A stretch of DNA of 64,000 nt from Dolomedes plantarius (lineage: Eukaryota; Arthropoda; Arachnida; Araneae; Dolomedidae). The stretch's first letter is position 1. Each line of letters begins with the position of its first letter. A program made the position numbers and the translations under genes. The notes below the pieces were generated by a model. That model saw only the letters and a program-made list of their open reading frames with translations. It was not told the origin of the DNA and searched no databases. Shown here piece after piece: positions 45,231 through 57,345 of this stretch. The stretch covers positions 210,331,443 through 210,395,442 of the forward strand of contig OU015490.1 in NCBI GenBank assembly GCA_907164885.2. Direction: 5' to 3'.

Positions 45231-45881
45231 ATAATTATAAAAAGTGTTGTGTTTCAATTGCAATTACCTTTTTTCAATTGCTAAAGTGTTGTTATTCATT
45301 ACGATAGCTAGTTACAGCAGTTAAAACGCAACAGGCTGTCAACATTCTCATTTCTAGAGGAAAATCGAAATTGAGTGTACATGTTAGAAATACTATAACT
45401 TTTGATTGGTTGAAGATAAAGTGGCAAAAGTCTGTATCAAAGTGAAGGAAATTTAATGCTTTACAACTTCGTATGGGTCAATATTTCTGAGAAATGATCG
45501 TGGGAGGCACTAGAAGCAAATGTTTGACAAAAAGAGTGAGGTAAAAATGATTTTTTCGAAAATTATTGATTTTCAATAACGTATATCTCGAAAACCGTTG
45601 GGAATTCGACAAATATGTAAATTAACAATTTTATAGAAAATTTAATTAGCTTTCATTTTTAGATTTAACAATTTTTTTCTACAGTGCACCGTTTCCGAAA
45701 TATAAGTGAAAAAACAAAAAAGGGGACCTCTCCCCCCCTCCCCCCTTTAGCTCACTCCCCAGAGGCGGGGACTTTCAGTATGTTTACCTACTAACTACTC
45801 CTAACTAAGTCCTGAAGTCAAAAATTCTCGAATATTCCATGCACTCTACACCTCTCTTTTGAGCACTCATTGACTGGACTA
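45231..45881 (-). repeat. Right TIR of element 2
   Basis: Inverted counterpart of 41615-42248, ending TGACTGGACTA followed by TAA. Confidence 0.9.
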
Positions 45882-45884
45882 TAA

Positions 45885-47035
45885 TTGTTTCTTAAAAAAT
45901 TATTTTACTATAAATTTATAACATTATAATTTTAATGGACTTTTTCAGTTTTTCTAAATCTGATTGCCCTGGAATAAATATTCGGGGTGTTTTAAAATTT
46001 AAATAGATGTAGAAATATATCAAATCCTTTAGCATCAAGAAAAGACATAAATTCTCTTAAAAATGAAATCCTAGATGATAGTATAGTTTCAAAACAGGCA
46101 ATAAATAGATACCGTCAAAATTGCCACACTTGGATACCGGAATCAGAACTATGAATGGTGAAATAGATAAAATTTGACGTTAAAATAAAATAACCTTAAT
46201 TTTACTCAAAGTAATGGCAGAAAATGTGATGTGTATAATCTTATATGTATTTTCAGTCATTTTTAACTTAAAAAATACTTTTTTTTTTAAAAGCTATAAT
46301 TTAAAAATTACAATCTGGGTTTTCTTAGAAGCAAACTGAGTTTATTACATTTTCCTCTCTGGAAGTCCTGGTTCTGTGAAAATATACATATATACTAATA
46401 AAATGAAAATTTCTGATGTATCATTAAAACAGATTGGTCAAATGATTCGTACCACTATAAAACAGTGGTTAATGAAAATCAATTGCACAATAACTTCTGA
46501 TTCATTTGCAAAATGAAGGCGGGAATAATTAGTAAGCATTATAATGATCGAAAAATTTGTTATTCGTAATGGGAATCATAAATCCTGTACAGTGCGTATT
46601 TGGCTTCTAGTTTCCATTCATATAATATAGCGTCCCTTCATAAGCGGTAGGTACAGAATTTGCTCTGTATACCATTGAGTCTGGGCATCAGCTGCAGCAC
46701 TAATGTAACATTATATATGACGCTTCATTTATGCTTATTAACGGATTTTATGTAATGACACAACGGAAAATACTCGCACGCAACACTTTCGTGTTATTTG
46801 AAAATTGAACAGGAATTGGATTTCCCTGTTACCAGCCCCTCGTAGCCAGATTAATCTCATAATTATTTACTACTAACAGAGAGCAAAAGAATTTAACTAG
46901 AAAAAGGTGGGACTTTTAAAATCTATGATATGTATGATGTCTTCATTCATTCAAAAAATTATTTTTTCAAAAACATGAGAGACAGGTCAGAGTTCAAATA
47001 CCTAACTTGGAAGTTAAACCCATGCCTTTTTGGTT
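45885..47035. other. AT-rich gap
   Basis: No gene or assigned repeat. The first part of the tandem repeat field may begin near 46950. Confidence 0.45.
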
Positions 47036-47870
47036 TAATATACGTGAACTGATCATTATGTCATTATGAAAAAGTATAGTATACTAATTTTCATAAAAAC
47101 AATGAAATGTAACAATTTACTAAATTTTTGTTGTATATTTGTGTTATATAAATCAATAAATGACATAAACAACATTGAATTATGAACGTTTCTCTTTCAC
47201 CATATGTGAGCTGATTATTATACCATTACGGTTAGGTATCATGTACTGAATTTTATAAATTAAAAACATAGAAATTATTTATTTTCCTGAATATATTTTG
47301 TATATTTGTGTTATATAAATCCTTAAGTGACATAAACAAAACTGGATCATTAAAGATTTGTTTTCAAAACGTGAGTGGATTATTACGCAATTAAGGTATG
47401 ATATAATGTACTACTTTTTAAAAATTATAAACAATGAAAATCATCATCTGTCTAAATATCTGTTGTATATTTATGTTATATAAATCATTAAATAACATAA
47501 TAAAAACTGAATCATGAATGTTTTGCCTCCAACATATGTGAGCTGATTACTACACCATTATGGCAAGGAATCATGTACGAACTTTTATAAATTAAAACAA
47601 TGAAATGCATCATTTTTGTAGATATGTGTTATATATTTAAGGTAAATATGTATCATTAAATAGCAAAAAAAATTGTAGCATGAAAGCTTTGTTTCCATCA
47701 CCATGTTAGCTGATTGTTACACTATTATGAACAGTTTTCATGTACAGATTTTTATAAATTAAAGACAAAATATGCATAATTTCTGTGAATGTATGTTGTA
47801 TACCTGTATTATATAAATCATTAAGAAAGACATAAACAAAATTAAACCATGAAAATTTCTGACAGTGCGA
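47036..47870 (+). repeat. Diverged tandem repeat, about 165-bp unit, five copies
   Basis: The phrase (T/A)TTGTGTTATATAAATCA recurs near 47138, 47305, 47470, 47627 (changed) and 47806. Each is followed by GACATAAACAAAA-like and then CATATGTGAGCTGATTA-like blocks. Copies are substantially diverged. Confidence 0.8.
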
Positions 47871-48059
47871 AAAATTTTTCGCATCTTAGTAATAAAAAAA
47901 AACTTTAAGGGAAAATATGAGTGTATTAGAATCAGAACTAATACTTATAATTTTATGAGAGTCAGGAAAGTTAATTTTATGGTTATAATCAGTAATTATT
48001 GGAAATAATAAAGTCATTGGTTTACTATAGTTATGTTCACCGTTATAACGTATGTGGCC

Positions 48060-49072
48060 TGTGACATAGAATCAAGTTGACTCTATGCAAACCAGTCAGA
48101 CAACAGAATTACGAAAATAAAATAGGTGCACTTTATTAGGTGCTCTCGATTAAGATATGATCGATTAGTCGCAGCTACAGAGTTAAATTACAGCTTGATA
48201 GAGATGGATTGGTTCCACACACTCTGTTCCGTCTAAGTCACTCGGGACGGATCGGCGTCGCTCACGATAGCAGGGAGTTAGTCACAACACTAATCTGAAG
48301 TCACTCTCTCTGGTCGCTGATGGCCAGGTCCTAGATAATTCAAGCCTGTAACAGGAGCCGAAACCGTTAAGGAAAAACTTCAGATCACTTCGCTGATATG
48401 TCTCATAAGATGGGGTTACCCCACAATATCCGTAACCTAGAGCGATTAGCTTTCGAGTCCAAGAGCAATTTCTACTATTTAGAATTCCTATCAAAAGACT
48501 ACTAGAGAGTCTCACACTTTCTGCCGGATTATCCAAGTTCAACCCGCATTGACCACTGAGGAGATAGGCGGCTCACCACTTCTCTCGTCCACTCTTAGGA
48601 CTCTAAGTCCTAAAAAAACCTCTTAATTAAAAAAAAAACATCTCGGAGTCCCCTCATGAGACCTCGGCATCCCTTTTTTATCAACTCTCATCCTAGCGGT
48701 GAAAATTAAACTCTCGTGCTTCTCAAAAGCCTCTCCCCCACTGGCTTTTCTCGGGTGAAGTTCATCGAATTTATCGATACAACACCGAAAAAGGTCCTAT
48801 ATCGAACTCGCCAAGAGGCGGTCCTCTTATTGTTAACGTCTGTTTGGACTCCCCGCCATCGCGTCGCCCGAGTATTGTGCTCCGTGGTGGCACCCGGTAC
48901 TGGAACAGCTGACGATCATTGTGACTGCCCTCTTGCTCTCGAGCGGGAAATACCACATCTGCCGTTCTTGTTATCTCGCACAGAAGGTTCTCTCAGAAGG
49001 TTCAATGCAACCTTCCGAGCCTTGGGGGTTTCGGAAATTCCACACCGTCGTTGTTAAGGATACTTTAATACA
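48060..49072. other. GC-richer 1.0-kb block, possible solo LTR (unproven)
   Basis: Composition changes abruptly from AT-rich sequence at both edges. The left edge reads TGTGACATAGAATC and contains the inverted repeat CATAGAATCAA/TTGACTCTATG. The right edge reads TTTAATACA, so a TG...CA boundary is possible. On the minus strand an AATAAA signal (CCTAATAAAGTGC) lies near one edge (48127-48139). No 5-bp target duplication could be matched. ORFs on both strands (for example 48716-49057 plus, 48282-48542 minus) match nothing recognised. Confidence 0.3.
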
Positions 49073-49194
49073 AAGTAAAAGAAACAACAAAAAATCCTTT
49101 CAGTACATCAAATGGATCGTATAGATGTGGATGGGCAAATAGTGTTAGAATTAACAACTACAACAGTTTTTAAAATGTTGAATTTTCAATTATT

Positions 49195-49815
49195 TTTCAG
49201 CATTTTAATACGTATCTTAAGCCTTCTTACTATGCGTATTTAAACTCAAAACATTATGTTTATATTCATTAATATTGTTTATGTGGATAAAATATGGATG
49301 TTCTATTTATTACCATAAAAAAATATAAATATATATATTAGTCATCAACATTTATTTTTCAAAACAGAGAGTAATTTAAAAAAAATATATATATACATAT
49401 CCCAGCCTGTTGATAGGCATTTTAATACTTTATCTTAAACATTAAGGCATGCTTTTTATGCGTATCCCAACTCAAAACTTTACTAAAATTATATTAATTA
49501 ATTTTCTTTATATGGATAAAATGTCGATGCTCTATTTATTATCATGAATGTCAAAAAAAGGGTCATCAACATTTATTTTGTGTAGAATAGAACAAAATTT
49601 TAAAACAAATTATTTTTACTGTTTATAGATATTGTAACACTTTATCTTATGAATTGAAGCATGTTTTATATGCATATTCAATGTAAAAATTATAAAATTT
49701 TTTAATTTTTCTTTTTACTTATTAATATTATTTATAGGGATAAAATGTGAATGTTCTATTTAATTCGGTAGATACAAAACAGACTCAGTCAGTCATCAAC
49801 ATTTATTTTGTAAAG
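49195..49815 (+). repeat. Diverged tandem repeat, about 200-bp unit, three copies
   Basis: ATTTTAATACGTATCTTAA-, ATGGATGTTCTATTTATTA- and AGTCATCAACATTTATTTT-like blocks recur in order near 49200/49300/49342, 49420/49520/49562 and 49630/49745/49792. Confidence 0.75.
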
Positions 49816-50743
49816 AACATTGCAATATTAACAAAATTTCCTCTAAATCCTGGCTTCACCAGAACAAAGCAGTAAAGTAAATTGGTTTGCTAAATTATTC
49901 ATATGAATGAATATAACCCCTAAACGATATTGACGAAATGGCAAAGTGTCTAGCAGAAAAATAAAGGAAACTACTGTGAGTTGTGCACATGTTTTAAACT
50001 ATCCCTTTCACTGGTGACATGAAAGTGACATGTATTTACAGAAACCTTGAATTAGTCAATTTGCCATGAATATAAGATTATTTGGCAGATAGGTATGCAT
50101 ATCAAATTAGTTAAGATTACATTGTTTATATTAATGCTGATGCCTTAACCAAGCATGATGAACTAATGTGCGTTTAATAAATATTTATTTTGGTTTTTTT
50201 AGCTACTTATGTCTCATAATTCGATTGCTTGTCTGCTATTTCTAGCGTATATAGAAGGGATTCCTAATCTTTTTAAATTTACTGCACCCGTAGGAATGAT
50301 GGAAGAAACTTGGGTCACCTTCGTTAAAACTATGGTTTTTTTTTCAATTTTTTTCCAAAATTAGTTGAAAGCGGAATATATATCAGGTCCCTGTTAAATT
50401 TAAGTTCAATTAATTACTTATCCCATAGGTGATTTATGTTTCAAAGGTATAAATAACAAACACAAAAATAGAATATTGTAATAGAGTTTCAAAAGCAGCC
50501 ATGCGATTCAGCACAGTATTTCTCTAAAGGACCACAACAGAAGTAGCTAAATTAGCTTTGCTTTATTAATATTAGACTTGGGATCAATACCTAATTGTTT
50601 GATATCAACTTAATATTCATTTTAAGTTGGCACTACTAATATTTTATTATTATCAAAGAATTGTCGAGACACACTTCGCAGATTTTGATCACGCATGTTC
50701 TTGCACACCTGTTCGGAATTATGGTGATATATAGTGACTGCTA
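49816..50743. other. AT-rich gap
   Basis: Nothing recognised before the Tc1 element. Confidence 0.45.
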
Positions 50744-51970
50744 CACTATCTGGCCAAGAGTATCCGGACATCACTCTAAAGAAATGCATCTGGCAGGTGA
50801 AGTAATTTGATACATAACCGAAAGCTATAAAAGTGTTGGTAGTGGTTAGTCACGTCATATGTATGCGTTCGTGAAACAATGGGTAAGACAAAGGAGACTA
50901 GTGACTTGATCGTGGCATTATAGTGGGATGCCACCTTTGTGGAAAATCAGAAATTTCGGACATTCCACAGAAGATAAAATGAACTGTGAGTGATGGAAAT
51001 GTGAAGTGGAAACGTCGAGGCAGTGAAACTGCAGAAAAACGAAGGGTCAGGCCGAAAATAATTAGTGAACTCCGCCGTAGACTCTGAAAAGGGTAGTGAA
51101 GCAAAATCGCAAATCCTCGTTGATTGAAATCACTCAGGAGTTCCAAAGTTCATCAGGCGTTATTGCTAGCAGCAGGACTGTTCGTCGAGAGTTAAAAAAC
51201 TTGGGATTCCATGATTGTTCAGCCGCTCACAAGCCAAACATCAATCCCCAGAATGAGACGCGTAGATTGCAGTGGTGCAAAGCTCACCGTCATTGGACTC
51301 TTAGACATGCGGAAAAATGTTCTTTGGAGTGGTGAATCTCGCTTTACAATCTGGCAGTCCGATGGACGTGTCTGGATTTAGCGGATGGCTGGCAAACGTG
51401 GCTTCTTACGTGACTGCATTATTCCAATTGTTAAGTTTGGTGGTGGCAGCATCATAGTGTGGGGGTGTTTTTCATCGTTTGGCATGGGTTCCTTAGTTCC
51501 CGTGGTTGGAAACATGAACTCTGAGATGTATGTGGAAATTATGGGCAATGCTGCTCTTCCAACTCTATGACAATATTTTGGTGAAGGCCCATTTCTTTTC
51601 CAGCATGATAACTGCTCCATTCACAAATCGAAACTTGTGCAGGCATGGTTTCATGGAATGGGTGTTCAAAAACTAGACTGGTCTTCTGAGAGCTCCGATC
51701 TAAATCCCATTAAACACCTTTGGGATGAATTAGAACGCAGATTACGTAGCCAGCCAAATCGACCGTCCTCACTACCAGCACACACTTCAGCTGTGATGGA
51801 CGCCTGGAAGTCAATTCCTATGGACACGTATCAAAAACTGGAGGAAAGTCTCCCAAGGCGTGTGTAGGTTGTCATCGATGTAAAAAGAGGACCAATATCA
51901 TATTAATATATGTTTCAGGACCCTCCGAGTCCGTACCACTGGGGGCCCGTATACTTTTAGCCAGATAGTG
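50744..51970 (+). mobile_element. Tc1-like element A (1227 bp)
   Basis: TIRs start CACTATCTGGCCAAGAGTAT on the left and CACTATCTGGCTAAAAGTAT on the minus strand of the right end. TA flanks both ends (50742-50743, 51971-51972). TIRs are short (about 25-30 bp), as in classical Tc1. One broken plus-strand transposase gene fills the interior. The next Tc1-like element starts only 112 bp downstream. Confidence 0.92.
50879..51867 (+). pseudogene. Tc1-like transposase, two catalytic residues lost
   Basis: It starts MGKTKETSDLIVAL at 50879. Identifiable parts are the second helix-turn-helix (SSGVIASSRTVRRELKNLGF, 51096-51335), VLWSGESRFTIWQSDGRVW, GGGSIIVWGCFSSFGMG (51385-51570), FQHDNCSIHKSK and ESSDLNPIKHLWDELERRL (51637-51867). 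The first catalytic Asp (SDESRF in relatives) is Gly, and the catalytic Glu of NPIE is Lys; the middle Asp (QHDN) is kept. At least three frameshifts or stops occur too, so it is inactive. Glu to Lys and Asp to Gly are each single-base changes (GAA to AAA, GAT to GGT). Confidence 0.88.
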
Positions 51971-52082
51971 TATATATAGTGACAACTTTAGCTACAAGAA
52001 GCGAAAGTGATCAGTGCCAACAATTTAAAACTAATTCCAAATGCTTAAAAACGTGCCTAAAAAAGATTTATTTTAAATAATA

Positions 52083-53490
52083 CACTGCTGGCCACTGCAA
52101 ATGCAACACCCTGAAGGAAACATGCAAATAACATGAAATTTACAACATGCATTAGCGGAGGTGAGATATGCAAATGATTAGAATTTCAGCACAGACGCAC
52201 ATCACAAGCGTCTGTGGCGTCACTTCAAAGCGCTATTTAAGGCTTGGAGATTTAGACGATTTCAAGTTCGGCAATTGTGTTTTTCTTGTGTTTTTTTCAA
52301 AAAAACGATCAATTATGCCTCGTCGAAAACAGCGATCATCTTTTGATCAAGTATCCGAGTTCGACAAAGGAAGGATAGTGGCCTACCGAAATTGTGGATT
52401 ATCTTTCAGGGAAATCGGTAGTCATGTTGGACGAAACCAAACAACTGTAATGCGGATATGTGATCGTTGGATGAAGGAGGGTACGACGGACAAGCGTGTT
52501 CGATCGAATCCACCTCAGCACACCACTCCACGTGATGACAGGCAAATTGTGCGCATGGCAGTGACGGATCGCTCAGTCAAATCACGAACCATAGCACAGC
52601 ACATGCAGTCTGTAACGCATCATTCAGTGTCTGCGCGTACCATTCGACGCCGTTTACAGCAGAGTGGTCTGTCCGCAAGACGTCCATTGCTTTGTCTACC
52701 CTTGACGCAGAACCACAGACGTCTCCGCCGCCAATGGTGCGATGACAGAAGGATGTGGACGGCAGAATGGAATGAAATTCCCTTTACTAACGAGTCACGT
52801 TTCTGTCTGCAACACCACGATGGTCGCATTCGAGTCTGGAGACACCGTGAAGAGAGGATGCTGAACAGCTGCGTTATGCACAGCCACGCTGGTCCTGCAC
52901 CGGGTATTATGGTATGGGGCGGTATTGGATATCAGTCTCGCACACCTCTAGTACGCATTGCCGGTACTATAAACAGCCAGCGCTACATCTCCGAGGTGTT
53001 GGAGCCAGTTGTCCTTCCTTACTTTCAGGGCTTGCCTTAGCCCTATTTCAACAGGATAATGCGCGATCACACGTGGCACGCATCGTCCAACGGTTCTTCG
53101 TCAATCTCTAGATTGAATTGCTTCCCTGGCCGCCTCGCTCTCCGGATCTTTCGCCGATAGAAAACATGTGGTCCATGGTTACTCTACGATTGACCCAGAT
53201 TCCATCCCCAGCTGCCACATCACATCAACTTTGGCAACGTGTGGAAACTGCTTGGTCTGCTGTACCCCAAGAACCCATCCAACGTCTCTTTGAGTCAATG
53301 CCGAGGCGTGTGGCAGCGGTGATCTCCAACAATGGCGGCTACTCTGGCTACTGATTTTGGAAGGAACCACACTTCACAGAAGTCTATAAATTTAATCATT
53401 TGATACTTGGTCAACATGTTATCTAGAAAATACATTTTGTTGTGATATCTCTTGTCTTTCTTGGTATTGCAATTTGGGTGGCCAGCAGTG
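52083..53490 (+). mobile_element. Tc1-like element B (1408 bp), best-preserved Tc1 here
   Basis: TIRs start CACTGCTGGCCACTGCAAAT on the left and CACTGCTGGCCACCCAAATTG on the minus strand of the right end, flanked by TA at 52081-52082 and 53491-53492. It holds an almost complete plus-strand transposase gene with few lesions, so it is likely the youngest Tc1 insertion in the window. Confidence 0.93.
52315..53354 (+). pseudogene. Tc1-like (DD34E) transposase, nearly intact
   Basis: I take the start as MPRRKQRSSFDQVSEFDKG at 52315; the open frame extends upstream to 52168 but into TIR-side sequence. The protein has two helix-turn-helix regions (LSFREIGSHVGRNQTTVMRI and VSARTIRRRLQQSGLSARRP), then the catalytic core: IPFTNESRFCLQHHDGRIRV, PGIMVWGGIGYQ, FQQDNARSHVARIVQRFF and SPDLSPIENMWS. 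The second Asp and the Glu are 34 residues apart (DD34E). The first Asp is replaced by Asn (FTNESRF for the usual TDESRF). A frameshift near 53036 and a TAG at about 53109 complete the inactivation. The length of about 340 residues is normal for the family. Confidence 0.92.
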
Positions 53491-53492
53491 TA

Positions 53493-55101
53493 TAAAGTTT
53501 ATAATTCCTTAAGATTTAATATTTATAAATTAGTAAGTCTTTTCTTTCAATACTATTTGTAATAGACATTGCTATAATGCTTTCATTAATACACGGAGCT
53601 GAACTGAATCATCTTACTTTATCTTAAATAAATGCTGTTGCTAATTTAGATCTTATTTTGTTTTTCAATTTTTTCGCCTTTTTTCTTATTCTTGGTAAAA
53701 ATGTTCCAGTCTACGCATCAACCTTATACCTCCAGTCCCAACGATCATATTGATTTGTTATGTTACCGCATCTATCGTTTTCCTGCATTTATCGTTCATT
53801 TCAATCGGTCCCTTGAAAAACGATAGATCGAGATCCCACTGTGTATATAAACTCACTGTCCTTTATTGTTGCCGTACCTTTACAAACAACACACTGTTTT
53901 CTGTTTTCTTGGGAAAAAATGTAATTATCTATCCTCTGTGTTTAACAGGCTAACGGTACCTAAAATTGGGTACCTGATACAAAAGAACCTGGAATATTTT
54001 GAGGGTGGGAAACAAGCACAAGTGCTACCCAGGGGAAAATGATGTGACTACCTACAATACAATTGAACGGTTACATAAGGTGGTTCACTAAAAAAAACTA
54101 ATGATTAGTGTGGACTATTGAGTGAGCATTTCTCGTTTCATTGATATGTTCTGGACAAGCTACAGTCTGTAATTCGGGTTAAAAGTCAATACTTGATTCC
54201 GAAAAGTGTGTTGTACTTGCACGAAAACTCCCACTCTATTAGTACTCCCGACCTATCTCAGACCTCCAAAAGTCAAGGCTAAAATATTGGATAATTTTCG
54301 AAATATTCTTGAATCTTGCCACTCCAAAATATTACCGTTTTGACCATTTGAAATGAATTTTTACCATAGAGAAGCAGTAATGGAAAAATTCGTTATCGTT
54401 GCTGGGACATTGACGGTAACATTTTCTTCCACATACAGAAATTTGTAAGTACTATAAATGTTCCAAATATGAAATAGTTCATTTATTATAAATCAAACAC
54501 ATTTTGATTCAATATCGAAAGTAAAAAAATTCTATATGGTAGTGAAAAAATCAATGAATTTCTCTCGCTCCATTTTTTTATCGTCTTCAGTAAATCTGCG
54601 ATGTGCGTTTCTACAATGTGCCTACAGGTTAATTATCAGAAGTTCCCCTCCTGCTTTGCATTAGCTTGATTTATTGCCCAGAGGGCGATTCATGTTGTTA
54701 TTAATTATAGAACTTAGCTTTAAGGTTTCTATGGAATTTAATTAAGGCTGTGTCGCACGATATTAAGAAGTTCCTGATAGAGTTTATATGAAATTTATTA
54801 AATTTATATAGCATACTTCAACATCTTTAGAACTCAAACAATTTCTCTTACGCTGAAACTTTTCTGTGTAAATCGACATAAGTAATTAATCATGGGAAAC
54901 ACGAATGTTTTCAATAGAAGTATTTCGATGTTGTGAATACTATATTCATGGAAATTTAGATAGGACATGATATATTACCTCGCATTCCATGCACATTTTT
55001 ATTTAATGCAGTTAACAAATTCCTTGAGAACATTCTTTGTTCACTACCTGTCATAGATTCTTTATTGTGGGAACAGTTGGTGGACTTATATTGCTTTAAA
55101 A
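53493..55101. other. AT-rich gap with a small hairpin
   Basis: No gene. A 12-bp inverted repeat, ATCTATCGTTTT at 53770-53781 and AAAACGATAGAT at 53817-53828, encloses about 35 nt. The ORFs at 53750-53953 and 54956-55150 lack recognisable motifs. Confidence 0.45.
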
Positions 55102-55728
55102 CACTGGTTTTCAAGCTGGGGGACGGTTCTTCCTTGGGGAGAAGTGACATTCAGAGGGAGGAGGGCGATAGAAAAAAATATTTGCAGAACGAATTTTTCT
55201 TGCTTTACTTGCGCTGTTTAGGCATCGGGGAGTAAAAGGGGGAGGAGTCGTAGAGTCTGAAGATAACCCACAGCTGGCCCGAAGGTTGGGGGCTCCCCAA
55301 TTTTTTTATTTTAAAAGAAAAAATTCCCTATTCAAATTTTCATTCTTTTTACCTATTTTATAGCAATTTTTTTGTATATCCTTTCAAATTTGATTGATTG
55401 GTTCATTATAAGTATGTTATAGTGTATATAAGGGATTAATAAGTTTTTTCTGGTTGCATTGTATTGTTGTTTAAAAGATGAAGTTAATATGATGTATTGC
55501 TTTTTGTTATTTGATAATGTTCTAGGCTTCTACACGTCAAATAGCCATTTCTTGGTAAAATGGTATTTTCACAATAATTCATGATTATTTTTTGTGTCAG
55601 TTTTGGAAATGTTACGCCCACATCAGTGTTAGGAGTCCCCCATCCCGAGTTGTGCCTATAGTCAAGAATTTTCTAAATCGGGCCGTGCCCATAGGTGGGC
55701 TTAGACGTAAAAAGGTTGAGAATCGTTG
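55102..55728. mobile_element. hAT-like MITE (627 bp), tentative
   Basis: The left end reads CACTGGTTTTCAAGCTGGGG. The right end, on the minus strand, reads CAACGATTCTCAACCTTTTT. A CA(G/C)TGGTTCTCAA(A/C)CT start is the commonest terminal motif of hAT non-autonomous elements. The interior has G-rich strings (GGGAGTAAAAGGGGGAGG) also typical of such elements. No 8-bp duplication could be matched. Confidence 0.5.
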
Positions 55729-56689
55729 ATCTACAACATGGCTTAAGACAAATACATTCACGTTATGTCCCGGATCCAAACCCAGGCACTTGTTTTGGGA
55801 CCTTCTAGCATTAATAATTTTGGCGATTCTTTGACGGCTTCGTTGGCGACTTTTTCTGTACCATCATTGTTTCAGTAAAATGGGCCTACCATAATTAAGT
55901 TAAGCCTTAACATTTTTTTTTAACTGAAAATATTCACTAGCAGTTTAAAAGTAAAACAAAATAGGAATTAAATAATCCTGTTTAGTTCCTGAAGGATATT
56001 TTTCTCATATCTACGATCTAATATTTATTTTCTCGCACTCGGGGTATCTCTGACCACCTAATGTATTTACATATTATTAGCATACATATCAATTATCAAT
56101 TTACATATAATTTGCATACAATTTAAAACTCAGGTCTAAATATATAAAATAATCACTAAAGTATGCTAAAAAATTAAGTAATTCTGACACTTCCATTCTT
56201 TTTTTCAAAGTCTAAAAGACAATTTAAAACAGACAAGTCGGAAATTAAAGGAAAATTCAAAGTCTTTAACCTGTAAACCGTAGCAAAATAAATGACAGTT
56301 CTTTAACCTTTCTTGCATATATTTGTGTACATTTTCTAAATATAGTAAGTATTTTTCTTTTAACCAGAAATAATAATGTATGTTAATTACTCTACTTTCA
56401 AATACGTGTTTTCAGAAATTTTACAACGCTCATTATTTTGCCCTCTGTCCATTAACTAACGTCAAAACTTTAAATTCTTGAAGTTTGATTTATAGCTTCA
56501 CGGGGAAGACTAATGAGTTAAACAATCAGTTTATTGATAAAAAAAGAGATGTGGTTTGTTTAACTTAAAGTGTTAAGTGGGGTGTTTATGATGAATCTAC
56601 TTATTTTAAAACAGCTATTATTATATTAAACACAATGCATTTTGTCTGAATAAAGCTTTCGGACAGTAAAAAAATTGAAAATTGAGTAA
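55729..56689. other. AT-rich gap
   Basis: Nothing recognised. Confidence 0.45.
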
Positions 56690-57345
56690 TTATAAATGCA
56701 ACGATATTATAGAAAATGCATAAAATTCACATGAATAAAAGATTTATAATTGAAATATGGAATTATGTTAAAAGATATGATGGTATGATGATGTGTAATA
56801 TTTTAGAATTTTTATTCATTACCATTTTTTTAATTATTTTTTAATGTACTAAAAGTAAACGAAAAAATATGATATTATACAAAATAGATGAAACTTGCTT
56901 AATAAAATATTTATGATTGAAATATGGAATTCTATCAAAAGCATTTATGACGATATGATGATATGTAATATTTTAAAACAGTTATTTATTTCCCATTTTT
57001 AATATTTTTTTTATATATAGTACTAAATGTAAAAGATAAACTACGATATTTCAGAAAATACATAAAACTGACATGAATAAATGATTTTTATTTGAAATAT
57101 GAAATTCTATCAAAAGCAGTTATGGTAATATGATTATATGTAATATTTTAGAACTATTATTAAATTCCATTTTTAATTTTGTTTTTATATAGTACTAAAT
57201 GTAAAAGGTAAACTACGATATTATAGAAAATACATAAAATTGACATGAATAAAAGATTTATATTTGAAATATGGAATTCTGTTAATAGCAGATATAGCGA
57301 TATGATGATATGTAATATCTCAGAACTATTGTTAATTTCCATTTC
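56690..57345 (+). repeat. Diverged tandem repeat, about 170-bp unit, four copies plus a distant fragment
   Basis: TTGAAATATGGAATTCT-like blocks occur near 56750, 56918, 57092 and 57266, each followed by GATATGATGATATGTAATATTTTAGAA-like sequence (written here as a consensus of short matches). A related fragment lies near 57725-57840. Confidence 0.75.

Larger units (their letters stand above)
41615..45881 (-). mobile_element. Element 2: 4.3 kb TIR transposon related to element 1, internally deleted
   Basis: TIRs of about 635-650 bp flank it (41615-42248 and 45231-45881). Outer ends are TAGTCCAATCAATGAATGC and, on the minus strand of the right end, TAGTCCAGTCAATGAGTGC. TAA is present on both sides (41612-41614 and 45882-45884), a 3-bp target duplication. 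It contains a minus-strand pseudogene for the C-terminal half of the same protein family whose N-terminal half is in element 1. TIR sequences inside the first 10-15 bp differ completely from element 1, so these are two families of one superfamily, each represented by a different internal deletion. Confidence 0.8.

Noticed and set aside
48060..49072. Confident solo LTR call
   Set aside because: TG...CA edges and an AATAAA are suggestive, but the 5-bp flanks (TGGCC and AAGTA) do not match and no second LTR or primer site was seen.
48716..49124. Plus-strand ORFs of 113 and 67 codons
   Set aside because: No domain was recognised and both strands are equally open in this GC-richer block, so coding is not supported.
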